Notes: a model not told the origin generated them from the letters alone. 64,000 bases of DNA from Austwickia chelonae (GCF_003391095.1 NZ_CP031447.1:186001-250000); one strand, 5' to 3'. Shown: positions 8,516 through 17,062, numbered from the stretch's first letter. Numbers and translations are program-made.

Positions 8516-11500
8516 GTGAGCGTTCACACCACGAGACGCGGGCTTGCCGCGATACTCGCCGTGGGGCTTTCTGCCGTCGGGATGAATACGGCTTCGGCAG
8601 AAATGACACCGACTCCCGTGGCGCCGGTCACCCTCGCCGCAGAGGGCGGTAAGGGCACCCCCCAGGCCGAGAAGATGAGCTCCCACAGTCAGGAATTGTT
8701 GCTGGAAGCAGAATCTTCCGGAAAAGCGAAGGTCACCGTGATGACCTTGGCAGAAAAGGGAAAGACCCAGGAGGTCGTCGGCCAGTTGAAGTCCCTGGGG
8801 GCCTCGGTCGGTTACGTCCATGAGAAGACCGGTTATGTCCGGGCGACCCTCGCTACGGGATCAGCGCTGAAGGTGGCCAAGATCGCCCAGGTCAAGAAGG
8901 TCGACCTGGACGAGATGCTCACCGTCCCGGTCCCGATCGCCGATCAGCCCGGGGGCAGCAGTCAGAACATCCGACAGTGGACCGGACCGAATGCCTCCAC
9001 CCCGGATTCGAACCCGTACATGCCGACGAACGAGACCGGTGCCATCGCTTTCCGTCAGGCTCATCCGACCTTCGACGGCAGGCAGGCCACCATCGGCGTG
9101 ATCGACTCGGGCGTCGACCTCGATCACCCTGCTCTGCAGAAGACCACGACCGGCGAACGCAAGATCGTGAACTGGGTCACCGCTACCGATCCGCTGTCGG
9201 AGTCGGACGGAACCTGGCGTCCGATGCTGACCAAGGTTTCCGGTGCCAGCGCGCAGTTCGGTGGAGCGGAATGGAAGCTTCCCAGTCGTCCGGGCGCCGA
9301 CTTCGCGATCAATGTCTTCCGCGAGTCAGCTGCCAATGGCAGCCGTGAGTTCTGGGGAGATCTCGACCGGGACGGCAATAACAGCAGCTCGTGGGGGATT
9401 CTTTACGACTACAACACGGGCGACATCTGGGTCGACGTCAATGGGAACCACGATTTCACCGACGATGCGATGATGCGTCCGTACAAGGAACGCTTCGACG
9501 TCGGTCATTTCGGGACGGATAATCCGAAGACCGATGTCCGGGAGAGCTTGCCTTTCGTGGTGGAGTTCCGCAAAGATGTCGATCTTTCACCAGCTGGACC
9601 CTCCTTTGAGGGAAAGCGGACCGACTTCGTGAACATCGGTGTCATCGCCAGCTCCCATGGCACTCATGTCGCCGGGATCGCCGCCGGGCACAAATTGTTC
9701 GACGGTCAGATGAATGGTGCCGCGCCGGGGGCGAAGATCGTCTCCAGCAAGGCCTGCGTCTTCGCCGGCGGGTGCACCTCGGTGGCGCTCTCCGAGGGCA
9801 TGATCGACCTGGTCGCGAACCAGCGGGTCGACATCGTCAACATGTCCATCGGGGGGCTTCCCGCTCTCAACGACGGCAACAACACCCGGTCCTACCTGTA
9901 CCAGCGGTTGATCGACGAGTACGGCGTCCAGCTGTTCATCTCAGCCGGCAACGAGGGCCCCGGAGTGAACACGGTGGGTGACCCCTCGGTGGCTCCCGAC
10001 GTGATCAGCGTCGCAGCAGGGGCGTCCAAGGACACCTGGATGGCCAACTACGGTGCGAAGGCGACAGCCAGCTTCTGGGCGCAGAACTACTCCTCACGAG
10101 GTCCGCGCGAGGACGGCGGCTTCAAGCCGAACATCATCGCGCCCGGGTCGGCGATCAGCACGATCCCGATGGTCTTCGAGGGCGGGCCGGTTCCGGAAGC
10201 CGGATATTCCCTTCCCGCGGGCTACGCCATGTTCAACGGCACTTCGATGTCCAGCCCGCAGGCAGCAGGCGCGGCGACCCTGCTGGTCTCAGGGGCACGC
10301 CAGTCCGATGTGGCCGTGACCCCGAAGCAGTTGCGCGCGTCGATCTACAGCACGGCCCAGTTCGTCCCGGGGCTGGAAGCTGCCGCCCAGGGCAACGGCC
10401 TCATCCGGGTGGACAAGGCCTGGAACCTTCTGAGCAAGGCCCCGAAGGTCGAGAATGCCTATGAGATCAGTGCTCCGGTGTGCACGCCGTTGGCCGCTTC
10501 CTTGAAGGTGAAGAACCGCGGCGAAGGCCTGTACAACCGTTGCTCGCACGGCGAAGGCGGACAGAAGGCCGGTGAGGAGAAGACCTACGAGGTCGTCGTC
10601 AAACGGACCGCTGGCCCGGCCGACCAGTCGCGCCACGAGTTGAAGTGGGTCGGCAACAATGGCGCCTTCAGCGCGCCGACCCAGGTCGACCTGCCTGTCG
10701 GTACCGCTGTCAAGGTCAAGGTGACGGCGAAGCCGGAGTCGATGGGGGCGCACTCGGCGATCCTGAACCTCGACTCGCCGGCCACTCCGTGGATCGACGG
10801 TCAGATGATGACCGAGATCGTCGTGGCCAGTTCGTTGAAGGAGAAGCCGTTCGTCCAGAAGATGTCCGGTTCGGTGGAGCGGGTGCGGACGCAGAGCCTG
10901 TTCGTCTCGGTGCCCAAGGGGACCAAGGCGCTTCAGGTGAATCTGTCGGGTATCGCGGCTGGTTCAGTCACCCGTTTCCTGTCGGTGAACCCTTACGGCC
11001 TGCCGATGGAGAACCCTCAAGGGCGCGCTTCGTGCTACACGAATCACACCGATCCGAAGCTGTGTCACCCGACTTCACGGGCCTACCTGAACCCGATGCC
11101 GGGGGTGTGGGAGATCTTGGTCGAGGCGGCACGAACCACGCCGACGACGCAGAATCCGTTCACGCTGACCGCCGTGGCCGAGGGGGTCTCGGTGAAGCCG
11201 GCGGCCCAGACCCTCGACAGCGTCGTGATCGGCAAGCCTGCTCCGGTGTCGTGGACCGTGCGCAATGACATGGGTGCGGTGAAGGCCTCCGCTCAGGGCG
11301 GACCCTTGGGTTCGTCGATGAAGGCTCGCCCCACGATCAAAGCCCAGGAGAAGAAGACCTTCACCGTGGACGTCCCCGCCGGGGTGAGCCGGTTCGAGGT
11401 GAAGATCGGTAATCCTTCCGATCAGAGTGCTGACCTGGATCTCTTCGTGAAGAACGCCGTCGGACGTGAGGTCGGTAAGTCGGCCAAGGGCGACTCCGAG

Positions 11501-11977
11501 GAGATGGTCACTCTCAAGAACCCGGCTCCTGGGCCGTACACGGTTATCGTCGAGGGCTATGCGGTGAGCGCACCTGGTGGCACTGAATTCGACTACTTGG
11601 ATGTCTATTTCGGTGACAGCTTGGGCACTCTTCGGGTCCCCCCGGTGTCGAAGGACCTGGCAACCGGGGCGGAGATGAAGGTCACCGGTGAATTGGTCGC
11701 GAAGTCAGAGGTGGCCAAGGGGCGTCAGCTCTTCGGTGAGATGCGGGTCGTCAACTCCGAGGGGTCGGTGCTCGGTATCGGCCAGGTCTTCGTCGGGTCT
11801 GTCCTGAAGTCGGAGCCGGTTCCCTCGACGACCACCACGGTTCCGTCCCCGTCATCGCCTCCGGTGCCAGCTCCGGCGCCGTCCTCCCCAGTGCCGACGA
11901 GCGGCTCTCCGACGACAGCGTCACCGTCGCCGTCGGGCACTCCGGTCGTGACTGCGCCTCCAGCGTTGAGATCGTGA
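8516..11977 (+). CDS. Secreted S8 family serine protease (subtilisin-like)
   Basis: Large exported subtilase of 1153 aa. It has a signal peptide of about 28 residues ending near ASA-E and a propeptide-like region to about residue 150. The catalytic triad reads Asp197 (GVIDSGVDLDHP), His381 (SSHGTHVAGIAAG) and Ser577 (NGTSMSSPQAAG). The Asp-His gap of about 185 residues is long and contains acidic calcium-loop-like stretches (DLDRDGNNSS, DVNGNHDFTDD). After the protease domain come beta-rich repeats and a pre-peptidase-like module (SADLDLFVKN...GPYTVIVEGY), ending in a Pro/Ser/Thr-rich tail of about 50 residues that may span or bind the cell wall. The start is GTG after AAGGACA. No LPXTG motif is visible. 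Likely role: extracellular protein degradation. Confidence 0.93.
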   Translation: MSVHTTRRGLAAILAVGLSAVGMNTASAEMTPTPVAPVTLAAEGGKGTPQAEKMSSHSQELLLEAESSGKAKVTVMTLAEKGKTQEVVGQLKSLGASVGYVHEKTGYVRATLATGSALKVAKIAQVKKVDLDEMLTVPVPIADQPGGSSQNIRQWTGPNASTPDSNPYMPTNETGAIAFRQAHPTFDGRQATIGVIDSGVDLDHPALQKTTTGERKIVNWVTATDPLSESDGTWRPMLTKVSGASAQFGGAEWKLPSRPGADFAINVFRESAANGSREFWGDLDRDGNNSSSWGILYDYNTGDIWVDVNGNHDFTDDAMMRPYKERFDVGHFGTDNPKTDVRESLPFVVEFRKDVDLSPAGPSFEGKRTDFVNIGVIASSHGTHVAGIAAGHKLFDGQMNGAAPGAKIVSSKACVFAGGCTSVALSEGMIDLVANQRVDIVNMSIGGLPALNDGNNTRSYLYQRLIDEYGVQLFISAGNEGPGVNTVGDPSVAPDVISVAAGASKDTWMANYGAKATASFWAQNYSSRGPREDGGFKPNIIAPGSAISTIPMVFEGGPVPEAGYSLPAGYAMFNGTSMSSPQAAGAATLLVSGARQSDVAVTPKQLRASIYSTAQFVPGLEAAAQGNGLIRVDKAWNLLSKAPKVENAYEISAPVCTPLAASLKVKNRGEGLYNRCSHGEGGQKAGEEKTYEVVVKRTAGPADQSRHELKWVGNNGAFSAPTQVDLPVGTAVKVKVTAKPESMGAHSAILNLDSPATPWIDGQMMTEIVVASSLKEKPFVQKMSGSVERVRTQSLFVSVPKGTKALQVNLSGIAAGSVTRFLSVNPYGLPMENPQGRASCYTNHTDPKLCHPTSRAYLNPMPGVWEILVEAARTTPTTQNPFTLTAVAEGVSVKPAAQTLDSVVIGKPAPVSWTVRNDMGAVKASAQGGPLGSSMKARPTIKAQEKKTFTVDVPAGVSRFEVKIGNPSDQSADLDLFVKNAVGREVGKSAKGDSEEMVTLKNPAPGPYTVIVEGYAVSAPGGTEFDYLDVYFGDSLGTLRVPPVSKDLATGAEMKVTGELVAKSEVAKGRQLFGEMRVVNSEGSVLGIGQVFVGSVLKSEPVPSTTTTVPSPSSPPVPAPAPSSPVPTSGSPTTASPSPSGTPVVTAPPALRS

Positions 11978-11999
11978 TCCACCGCTGGTGATACACATC

Positions 12000-12033
12000 G
12001 GACCGGCCGTCCTGTTCTCGGGGCGGCCGGTCC
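12000..12033 (+). terminator. Hairpin terminator after subtilisin gene
   Basis: A 10-bp perfect inverted repeat, GGACCGGCCG/CGGCCGGTCC, with a 14-base loop, 22 bases after the subtilisin stop codon and before the 3' end of the convergent lipoprotein gene. It probably ends both transcripts. Confidence 0.7.
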
Positions 12034-12056
12034 ATCATGTTGTCGGAGTGTCGACG

Positions 12057-12539
12057 TCAGGAGCGAGCGTGGACCACTCTGGTGACGACGAAGGGGCGGC
12101 CCTGTTGACAGGTGGTGGCCTGGTGCGGGCGGTGATGTCCTTCGACGACGGCCTGGGTTCCGGGCGCGAGCCGTGGTACGGCGCCCAGGAGGAGCACAGC
12201 TTCGCCGCGGCCGAGTTGCAGGAGGGTGCAGCCGGGTTCGGCACCTTCGGTGATCACTCCGGAGAGCTGTTCCAGGTCTCCGGTCGGTGCTGCGGGGTCG
12301 GGCAGCTCGGGGATGGGCGAGGGCAGATAAGGGGTACCGCTGCTGGTGCTCGAGGTGGCCGTGGCCGTCGGTGGCGTGCTCGTGGCGGGAGTCGAGGTCG
12401 AGGAGTGTTGCCCGGGGTTCTCGCCCGGGCCGGTGCATCCGGTGACGATCATGAGCAGTCCTCCGCAGAGCAGGATGGCGGCGTGCGTCCCGGATACGGA
12501 GCGCACACGGCCGGTGGGCGAGCGGTGGTCGCGGGCCAT
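12057..12539 (-). CDS. Putative lipoprotein, unknown function
   Basis: Exported protein of 160 aa. The N-terminus has a basic region, a hydrophobic segment and a lipobox-like IVTGC (about residues 31-35), followed by a Ser/Thr/Pro-rich spacer of about 45 residues. The C-terminal 80 residues form a small beta-rich domain (LSGVITEGAEPGCTLLQ, AVLLLGAVPRLAPGTQAVVEGH) that looks OB-fold-like, similar to small secreted actinobacterial proteins of unknown role. The ATG at 12539 lies 57 bases from the divergent CPBP protease start. I recognise no functional family. Confidence 0.6.
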   Translation of the reverse strand: MARDHRSPTGRVRSVSGTHAAILLCGGLLMIVTGCTGPGENPGQHSSTSTPATSTPPTATATSSTSSGTPYLPSPIPELPDPAAPTGDLEQLSGVITEGAEPGCTLLQLGRGEAVLLLGAVPRLAPGTQAVVEGHHRPHQATTCQQGRPFVVTRVVHARS

Positions 12540-12596
12540 ATGTCTTGGACGCCGGAGACGCGCAAGCGGTTCCGTCCGACTGGGTAGCCTGCGGAC

Positions 12597-13367
12597 ATGG
12601 ATGTTCAGGCGCCGACTTCGAGCGTGGGGCGAAGAACCTTGCTGGTCGAATCTTTTCTGGTGCTGGGAGTCGGTCTGGGCGCCTCGGCGGTGTGGGCCGT
12701 GCTGTCGATTGTGCGCAGGCTCACCGATCCGGTGGCGCTCTCCCGGCAGACGTCGTCGTTGAATGCGTCGGTCACTCCTGACCGGCCGTGGCTAGACCTG
12801 GCGTATCAGCTGGCCGGGATAGCGTTGCCGCTGTTCCCTGCGCTCCTGGCTTTGCACCTGTTGGCCCGGGACGGGGTGTTTCCTGCCAGGATCGGTATGG
12901 ATCTGAAGCACCCTGGTGGGGATCTGCTCCGCGGGGCGTTGTTGGCCGCGGCGGTCGGTCTGCCAGGGCTGGTGTTCTACGTGGCGGCCATGCAGTGGGG
13001 GATCAATACGACGGTGTCGCCGGCGGGGCTGGGGCAGGTGTGGTGGGCGGTGCCGGTGCTGATCCTGTCGGCGGTGAAGAACGCCGTGGTCGAGGAAGTG
13101 GTGATGGTCGGCTACCTGATGACGAGGTGGCGGCAGGTCGGCTGGTCCTGGCACTGGGTGGTGGGGATTTCTGCGGTCATCAGGGGCGCTTATCACCTGT
13201 ATCAGGGTTTTGGTGGTTTCCTGGGGAATATTGCGATGGGGCTCTTCTTCGGGTGGCTCTTCGTCCGATCAGGGCGGGTGATGCCGTTGGTGGTGGCGCA
13301 CACCTTGTTGGACGTGGTGGCTTTCGTGGGTTACACGTTCTTGCGGAATAACTTGCCCTGGTTGTGA
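12597..13367 (+). CDS. CPBP family intramembrane metalloprotease
   Basis: Polytopic membrane protein of 256 aa in the CPBP/Abi (Rce1-like) family. The motifs are in order: Glu166-Glu167 with Arg177 (EEVVMVGYLMTR, close to the classical EExxxR), then His200 (RGAYHLYQ) and Asn211 (GGFLGNIAMG), with a final His in VVAHTLLD. All proposed metal-binding and catalytic positions are present, so it should be active. Its substrate is unknown; members process membrane proteins or act in bacteriocin self-immunity. It lies divergent from a lipoprotein and upstream of the broken acyltransferase. Confidence 0.88.
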   Translation: MDVQAPTSSVGRRTLLVESFLVLGVGLGASAVWAVLSIVRRLTDPVALSRQTSSLNASVTPDRPWLDLAYQLAGIALPLFPALLALHLLARDGVFPARIGMDLKHPGGDLLRGALLAAAVGLPGLVFYVAAMQWGINTTVSPAGLGQVWWAVPVLILSAVKNAVVEEVVMVGYLMTRWRQVGWSWHWVVGISAVIRGAYHLYQGFGGFLGNIAMGLFFGWLFVRSGRVMPLVVAHTLLDVVAFVGYTFLRNNLPWL

Positions 13368-13512
13368 GTTCAGGCGGGCGGTCCGCAGGGCGGATGCCGC
13401 TGGTCCTGGGGCCGCTCGGCGCAACCCTTACGTAACGGTAGAGTCGGCGGGGCAGCCCTCGACGGAAGACAGCCTTGCTGCCCGCTTCGATCCACGGGCG
13501 AACAGTCTGGAC

Positions 13513-14070
13513 ATGCTTCGCTTGCTGTTGGCAGCTTTCGTGGCGGTCGCCCATGGGATGCAGATTGCCCATGGGTATCAACCCAGGCTCGGGCACACCG
13601 ATCTGGGCACCTTGGCGGTCGACGGCTTCTTCGTGCTCAGCGGCTTCCTGGTCGCCGGGTCCTTCCTCCGCCTGTCGTGTCCGGTGCGCTACGCCCGGCA
13701 TCGCGCGCTGCGGATCCTGCCAGGATTCTGGACCTGCCTGGTGGTGACCGCACTGGTGATGGCTCCGCTGCTGTCGGTGCTCGAAGGTGGCACCCCCGGG
13801 CAGGTGTTCTCCGGGGAAGCGCCGTCCGGTCTGTACGTCCTGGACAATGCTTTTCTCCTGATCCGGGACTACGCCGTTGCCGGTCTGCCTACCGGCACGC
13901 ACACCCCAGGCGTGATCAACGGGTCGCTGTGGACCTTGTGGTTCGAGGCCGTCTGCTACGTGCTGGTCATGGCGTTGGGATGGGCCGGGGGCTTGCGGTC
14001 GGGGCGGCGTCGGCTGCTGGTCGCGGTGGCCTGCGCGATTCCGGGGATCTGGCGAGCACGCTGGGTGATC
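13513..14070 (+). pseudogene. Acyltransferase 3 family gene, 5' fragment
   Basis: N-terminal half of an OafA/YrhL-type membrane acyltransferase. Visible family features are the first helix with AVAHGMQ, DGFFVLSGFLVAG, the R-YARHRALRILPGFWTCL block and NGSLWTLWFEAVCYVLV. Homology stops near PGIW (about 14055-14070), and the remaining reading frame to 14124 is unrelated, because it reads through antisense sequence of an inserted gene stub. The 3' portion resumes at 16551. About 80-90 codons of the expected middle are missing. The family residues in the 5' flank (NSLD) precede the first ATG, so even the start is uncertain. The enzyme is presumably inactive. Confidence 0.8.
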
Positions 14071-14155
14071 TTGTGCTATCGATATGGTCGAACTCTGCGG
14101 TCAGGTTCTTCGTCTCGAAGATGAACGTGGAACTGTACTTCGGCGTGGCGCTCAT
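14066..14155 (-). pseudogene. Truncated antibiotic-biosynthesis-monooxygenase-like gene start
   Basis: An ATG at 14155 overlaps the TGA of the EamA gene (ATGA). The first ~26 codons (MSATPKYSSTFIFETKNL, TAEFDHIDST) look like the N-terminus of ABM-domain (ferredoxin-like) proteins, which often begin with a YSxTFIF strand. After about HIDST the frame enters the antisense of the acyltransferase gene and becomes Arg/Pro-rich until 13967. I read it as the fourth gene of the inserted cassette, cut at the left insertion junction. The family call rests on a short stretch and is moderate. Confidence 0.5.
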
Positions 14156-15051
14156 GCGGTCTCCTTCTCCGGCTTCGTGATCGGCACAGTGGGGTTGGCG
14201 GGGCGTTTGCCGTCGCGCTGCGCGGCAGCACCGGCGAAAATGACCACCGCGATGCCCGCCAGCTGCATCAGGGTCGGCTGTTGGGCCAGGACGAGCAGGC
14301 CGATGAGGATCCCGAACGCGGGCTCGATCGACAGCAGCGTGCCAAAGGCGGTATGGGTCATGCGGCGCAGGGCGAGCATCTCGAGCCCGAACGCGATCAC
14401 CGGGGTGATCAGAGCGATCCCCGCCGCGACCGGCAGCACCCACCAGGTGAACTCGCCCCCGATTACCTGCGGCGACCCGATCGGGAGCGTCGCAAGAGCA
14501 GCAACGGGGATTGTGAGCGAGAGGCCGCTGATCCCGGAAAAGTGGTCGCCGACGTGCTGGGTGAGGAGGTTGTACAACCCCCAGCAGGTGCCCGCGGCCA
14601 GCGCGAAGCCGACGCCTGCGAGGTCGATGCGCCCTTGCCACGGTTCCGTCAGCAGCACGACCCCGACGAAAGCGAGGGCGGGCCAGATGAGGACTTTGCG
14701 ATGCTTACTCATGAGGCCCGCCACGGTGAGGGGTCCGAGGAACTCGATCGCGACCGCGGTGCCCAGCGGGATGCGCTCGACGGCGGCGAGGAAGAACGTC
14801 GTCATGAACCCCGTCACCACCCCGAGCGCGATCAGCGCGGGCACGTCCTTGCGACGCAACGAGCGGATCGCGGGGCGGGCGATCATCCACAAGAACACCA
14901 CCCCGAAGCACATCCGCAACCACGCCGTGCCTGCCGCACCGACCTGGTCGATCACCGGCACCGACAGGGCGTTGGAGAGCTGCACAGACAGCATCGCCGC
15001 GACCGCCATCGACCACGGCGGAATCCCCGTCGTCGTGCGTGCCTTGGTCAC
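14152..15051 (-). CDS. EamA/RhtA-like drug/metabolite exporter
   Basis: Ten-helix membrane transporter of 299 aa in the drug/metabolite superfamily with two EamA repeats. The block AAVERIPLGTAVAIEFLGPL is characteristic of the RhtA/YbiF-like branch, which exports amino acids such as threonine and homoserine, and the second repeat has RMTHTAFGTLLSIEPAFG. The start is GTG overlapping the TGA of the B3/B4 gene. It is the third gene of a cassette lying inside the acyltransferase gene, controlled in all likelihood by the XRE-cupin regulator at its head. Amino-acid export is inferred from the family only. Confidence 0.88.
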   Translation of the reverse strand: MTKARTTTGIPPWSMAVAAMLSVQLSNALSVPVIDQVGAAGTAWLRMCFGVVFLWMIARPAIRSLRRKDVPALIALGVVTGFMTTFFLAAVERIPLGTAVAIEFLGPLTVAGLMSKHRKVLIWPALAFVGVVLLTEPWQGRIDLAGVGFALAAGTCWGLYNLLTQHVGDHFSGISGLSLTIPVAALATLPIGSPQVIGGEFTWWVLPVAAGIALITPVIAFGLEMLALRRMTHTAFGTLLSIEPAFGILIGLLVLAQQPTLMQLAGIAVVIFAGAAAQRDGKRPANPTVPITKPEKETA

Positions 15052-15779
15052 GGCGCTCCGATCAGACGGCTGGTCACACGGACTCCGGTGCCCAGATCCG
15101 TGAGGGCATCGACCAGGGCATCAGCGGCAGCGTGGAGTTCTGCGTCTGAGGCCGGGGCGAGGGCGTCGAGGATGAAGAACGCCGTGCGCGTGCCATCGGT
15201 GAGCCCGGTGCGGCGGCCCTGTCGCCAGTTCCATCTTCGGCACGTCACCCCGTCGTCATCACACCAGACCACCTCGCCGGCATCCGGGTACTCGGTAACG
15301 GGCTCCCCGTTCGCGGTGGTGTCGAACGGTTCGGTGCCGGTGGCACGTATCAGGCGTGCCGGACCCTGATAGTGGTGGAAGTCCTCGCCACCGAAAGGAA
15401 TCTGGTGCAGCACCGAGATCGCGTTGTACACATCCGTGAGCGCGTTCACCCGCGGCAGGCCCTTCTCAGTGCGGCGGGTGAGGGCTTCGAGACTGTTGCG
15501 GGTGCGCTGCGGCTTCGCTCCGAACCCCCGGTACGCATCTCGCCACGCTGCGATGTGCGGCAGCTCATCCATCGCAGAAGCGGCAAGCAGACCAGCCGCA
15601 TGCTTCTCGGCTGCGGTGATGAGTTCGTCCACTCCTTGCCCGCCCTCTTGTGCAGTGATCGCCGGGGTGAGGCCGTCGATGACGATAAGCATGGCCCGGT
15701 AGTCAGGGCGCAGCTCGAACACTGCAGGTTCCACAGTGGCGGCGGCCAGGAACTCGTCGGGGGTCATGGTGTCAGGCAT
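15048..15779 (-). CDS. B3/B4 domain (tRNA synthetase-like) protein
   Basis: Cytoplasmic protein of 243 aa with the B3/B4 fold otherwise found in the editing part of phenylalanyl-tRNA synthetase beta chains. Recognisable stretches are WRDAYRGFGAKPQRTRNSLEAL, LPRVNALTDVYNAISVLHQIPFGGED and EVVWCDDDGVTCRRWNWRQGRRT. Free-standing members are proposed to edit or bind aminoacylated substrates, with no firm role known. The gene overlaps the 3' end of the XRE regulator by 8 bases and is coupled to the EamA exporter by GTGA. A link to amino-acid homeostasis together with the exporter is inference. Confidence 0.85.
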   Translation of the reverse strand: MPDTMTPDEFLAAATVEPAVFELRPDYRAMLIVIDGLTPAITAQEGGQGVDELITAAEKHAAGLLAASAMDELPHIAAWRDAYRGFGAKPQRTRNSLEALTRRTEKGLPRVNALTDVYNAISVLHQIPFGGEDFHHYQGPARLIRATGTEPFDTTANGEPVTEYPDAGEVVWCDDDGVTCRRWNWRQGRRTGLTDGTRTAFFILDALAPASDAELHAAADALVDALTDLGTGVRVTSRLIGAP

Positions 15780-16377
15780 TCGGGATCTCCGTTCGGTGCG
15801 CGGCCCCGACTCCCGGTTCGAAGACCGCGAGCGAGAACCGGGCAGGGTCTTTAGTGGTGTTCATATACGAGTGGGCTAGATCGCCGTCGAAAGCCAGCGC
15901 ATCACCAGGGGCGAGTTCGAAACGCTCGTCGCCGACCATCACCGTCACGGTGCCAGCCTGGACATGCAGCAATTCACGGGTGCCCGCGCTGTGCGGTTCG
16001 CTCTGATGCTGGTCGCCTGGCGCGAGCATCCAATCCCACAGCTCGACCACGTCCGGCGGCTCGGTGCCCGCCACGAGCACACCCTGACCACCCTGGTCGC
16101 CGGTCCACAACACTGCGCCGTCACCGTGCCGGGTGAGCTTCGCCGTGCGTGAGGCAGGCGGTTCCACCAGCGCAGGCAGCCCGACACCCAGCGCATCAGA
16201 AAGACGCAGCAACGTACCCACACTCGGATTCACACCGCCCTGCTCGACATTCACCAGCATGCGACGGCTCACCCCCGCAGTGGCTGCGAGCTGGTCGAGC
16301 GTCCAGCCGCGCCCTTTGCGTTCCTGCTTCACCCGCGCACCGATCGCGCGTGCCAGCGACTCCGCTCTCCCATCCAT
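15772..16377 (-). CDS. XRE family regulator with cupin sensor domain
   Basis: Transcription regulator of about 201 aa. The N-terminal helix-turn-helix (ARVKQERKGRGWTLDQLAA, AGVSRRMLVNVEQGGVNPSVGTLLRLSDALG) is followed by a C-terminal cupin barrel (HSAGTRELLHVQAG, FELAPGDALAFDGDLAHSYMN). This architecture is common in regulators that sense a small ligand and control a neighbouring transporter operon. The start is uncertain: ATG at 16377 or in-frame ATGs at 16389 and 16407, none with a good ribosome site. A palindrome just upstream of 16377 is a likely autoregulatory operator, favouring the shorter form. First gene of the inserted cassette. Confidence 0.88.
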   Translation of the reverse strand: MDGRAESLARAIGARVKQERKGRGWTLDQLAATAGVSRRMLVNVEQGGVNPSVGTLLRLSDALGVGLPALVEPPASRTAKLTRHGDGAVLWTGDQGGQGVLVAGTEPPDVVELWDWMLAPGDQHQSEPHSAGTRELLHVQAGTVTVMVGDERFELAPGDALAFDGDLAHSYMNTTKDPARFSLAVFEPGVGAAHRTEIPNA

Positions 16378-16380
16378 AGA

Positions 16381-16396
16381 GTGCAGCATATTGCAC
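16381..16396. promoter_or_regulatory. Candidate operator of the XRE-cupin regulator
   Basis: The 16-base near-palindrome GTGCAGCATATTGCAC (outer GTGCA/TGCAC exact, A/T core) lies 4 bases upstream of the preferred start codon of the regulator. Position and symmetry suit autorepression. There is no experimental support, and it overlaps the coding sequence if a longer start is used. Confidence 0.45.
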
Positions 16397-16550
16397 GATG
16401 TTGGCACTGTCGAGATCTAGGGGGCGGACCTCGGTCGGGAATGACGCACCAACTTCAACCGAGTCACAGGTTCCGCGAACATTGAACGCGAAATAGGCTG
16501 ACAGGGCGTCGAGTGCTCAAGTTTCCGCCAAAACCTTCAACAATCCGGGT

Positions 16551-16822
16551 AACTTTTTAACTTTATGTTCTGGGCGGTCGTGGGGACGCCGTGGCTGCGT
16601 AGGTCACTGCGTTGGGATCTCTCCTATGGCGTGTACGTCTACCACTGGCCGATCGCGACGATCCTGACGACGGCGGGGAGTGGAGCGCTGCCGGTGGTGG
16701 CCCACCTGGTTCTGCTCATGACGGGGACGGCTGCGGTGTCGGCACTGTCCTGGCTGGCGGTGGAGCGTCCGGCGCTGCGCCGTAAGGATGCCGCCTTGCT
16801 GTTCGCCCGGGTCCCCGGCTGA
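16551..16822 (+). pseudogene. Acyltransferase 3 family gene, 3' fragment
   Basis: C-terminal piece of the acyltransferase whose 5' part ends near 14070. WDLSYGVYVYHWPIATIL is the classical OafA/YrhL SYGIYLxHWP block, followed by a final helix and the terminal VERPALRRKDA motif. The frame is open only after a TAA at 16550-16552 in an AT-rich patch (GGGTAACTTTTTAACTTTATG), which marks the right junction of the insertion. Frame and orientation match the 5' fragment. It has no plausible ribosome site of its own. Confidence 0.8.
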
Positions 16823-17062
16823 TCTCTCGGCCATCTGTGAGGCGGTCGTCGATCCCATGTTGCGCGCTGTCGGCGACGGAACGAGGTATCACGGCCTGAC
16901 GGACGATGTGGGGAACCAGGTTGTACGTCCGACCCACAGGGCGCGTACCGTGTGGCAGATCGGGTGGAGGAGTCTGTTTCGAAGGTGAGATCGCCACTCA
17001 CGGAATCCGAAGGAATGACGTTGGGTAAAAACAGTTTTGGTGTTCGTTCTGGGGGGATTCCG

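Noticed and set aside
9000-9020. GATTCGAACCCG resembling a tRNA T-arm.
   Set aside because: It lies within the subtilisin coding sequence and no acceptor, D or anticodon stem surrounds it.
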